A stretch of DNA of 21,050 bases. It comes from a virus. The translations under genes were made by a program, and so were the position numbers. Under the pieces are notes generated by a model. That model had not been told where the DNA came from, did not search any database, and worked only from the letters and a program-made list of their open reading frames with translations. The number at the start of each line of letters is the position of its first letter. Within the stretch, counting starts at the first letter, position 1. Shown in pieces: positions 20,884-21,050 of the stretch. The stretch is from the IMG/VR virus record IMGVR_UViG_3300030389_003890, positions 1 to 21,050 of that record. The stretch is one strand, 5' to 3'.

Positions 20884-21050
20884 GTCGTTTCCTTTTCCTT
20901 TTTGTTTAAAATTTTTAGGCTGGGGTCGCATATTGGGCAGAAATGCTTTTTAAACTGCTTCATTCCATAACAAAACACCAAAAGCCCCTGTTTTTGCTGT
21001 ATTTTTCGACACTCCCGCCCCCCCTGGGTGTCGTGCACGTTTAGCGAAGG
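20880..21050 (-). CDS. Partial Cys-rich ORF (C-terminal end only)
   Basis: From the right edge a minus-strand frame is open for 56 codons and stops in an ATGA overlap with the methyltransferase fusion, the same coupling used throughout the window. The visible end contains HDTQGGRECRKIQQKQGLLV, then FCYGMKQFKKHFCPICDP. It has Cys, His and a CPIC pair that could form a zinc ribbon, and the basic end LKILNKKEKETT. The start lies outside the window. Family not recognised. Confidence 0.5.
   Translation of the reverse strand, partial: PSLNVHDTQGGRECRKIQQKQGLLVFCYGMKQFKKHFCPICDPSLKILNKKEKETT

Overview
The window is the packaging and virion-morphogenesis half of a tailed double-stranded DNA phage or prophage with a siphovirus (HK97/lambda-like) plan. 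Essentially every gene lies on the minus strand, so biological order runs from high to low coordinates. Start and stop codons overlap almost everywhere (ATGA, GTGA, TAATG), strong AGGAG-type ribosome sites are common, and GTG and TTG starts are used. No integrase, repressor, replication gene, endolysin, tRNA or CRISPR array is present, so lysogeny cannot be judged. The host cannot be named from sequence. A gene with an exosortase (PEP-CTERM) sorting signal suggests a Gram-negative host that carries an exosortase, such as members of the Verrucomicrobiota/Lentisphaerota or some Proteobacteria; this is inference.

Layout from the right edge leftwards. A partial Cys-rich ORF (20880-21050) and a ParB-like/DNA methyltransferase fusion (19324-20883) precede the small and large terminase genes (18617-19267, 16942-18633). 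A small helix-turn-helix gene, a short Dam-like methyltransferase and three small genes of unknown function follow (15515-16945). This packaging module ends at a strong minus-strand terminator (15467-15492). A single tiny plus-strand gene with its own near-perfect sigma70 promoter (15303-15464) sits in the gap.

The head module is portal with a C-terminal extra domain (13598-15130), ClpP-like prohead protease with fused scaffold and a probable nested scaffold gene (12417-13601), major capsid protein (11391-12404) and a small gene (11167-11391), closed by a UUCG hairpin terminator (11141-11161). The neck module (7542-11133) holds a gp6-like connector, a head-tail adaptor, an HK97 gp10-like protein and a tail-terminator candidate, with three small membrane-protein genes embedded, at least one holin-like.

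The tail module (1-7540) is tail tube, PEP-CTERM protein, chaperones G and GT joined by a GGGAAAG minus-one frameshift site, tape measure (874 aa), two tail-tip proteins, a DUF6950/NlpC-like peptidase, and a gpJ-like tail-tip protein cut by the left edge.

The most unusual content is the secreted PEP-CTERM protein gene placed, with translational coupling on both sides, inside the tail operon between the tube and chaperone genes. Other points of note are the isolated plus-strand YRG-repeat gene, very strong depletion of GATC (nine sites counted by eye) with apparent enrichment of CCWGG, and the extra domain on the portal protein.
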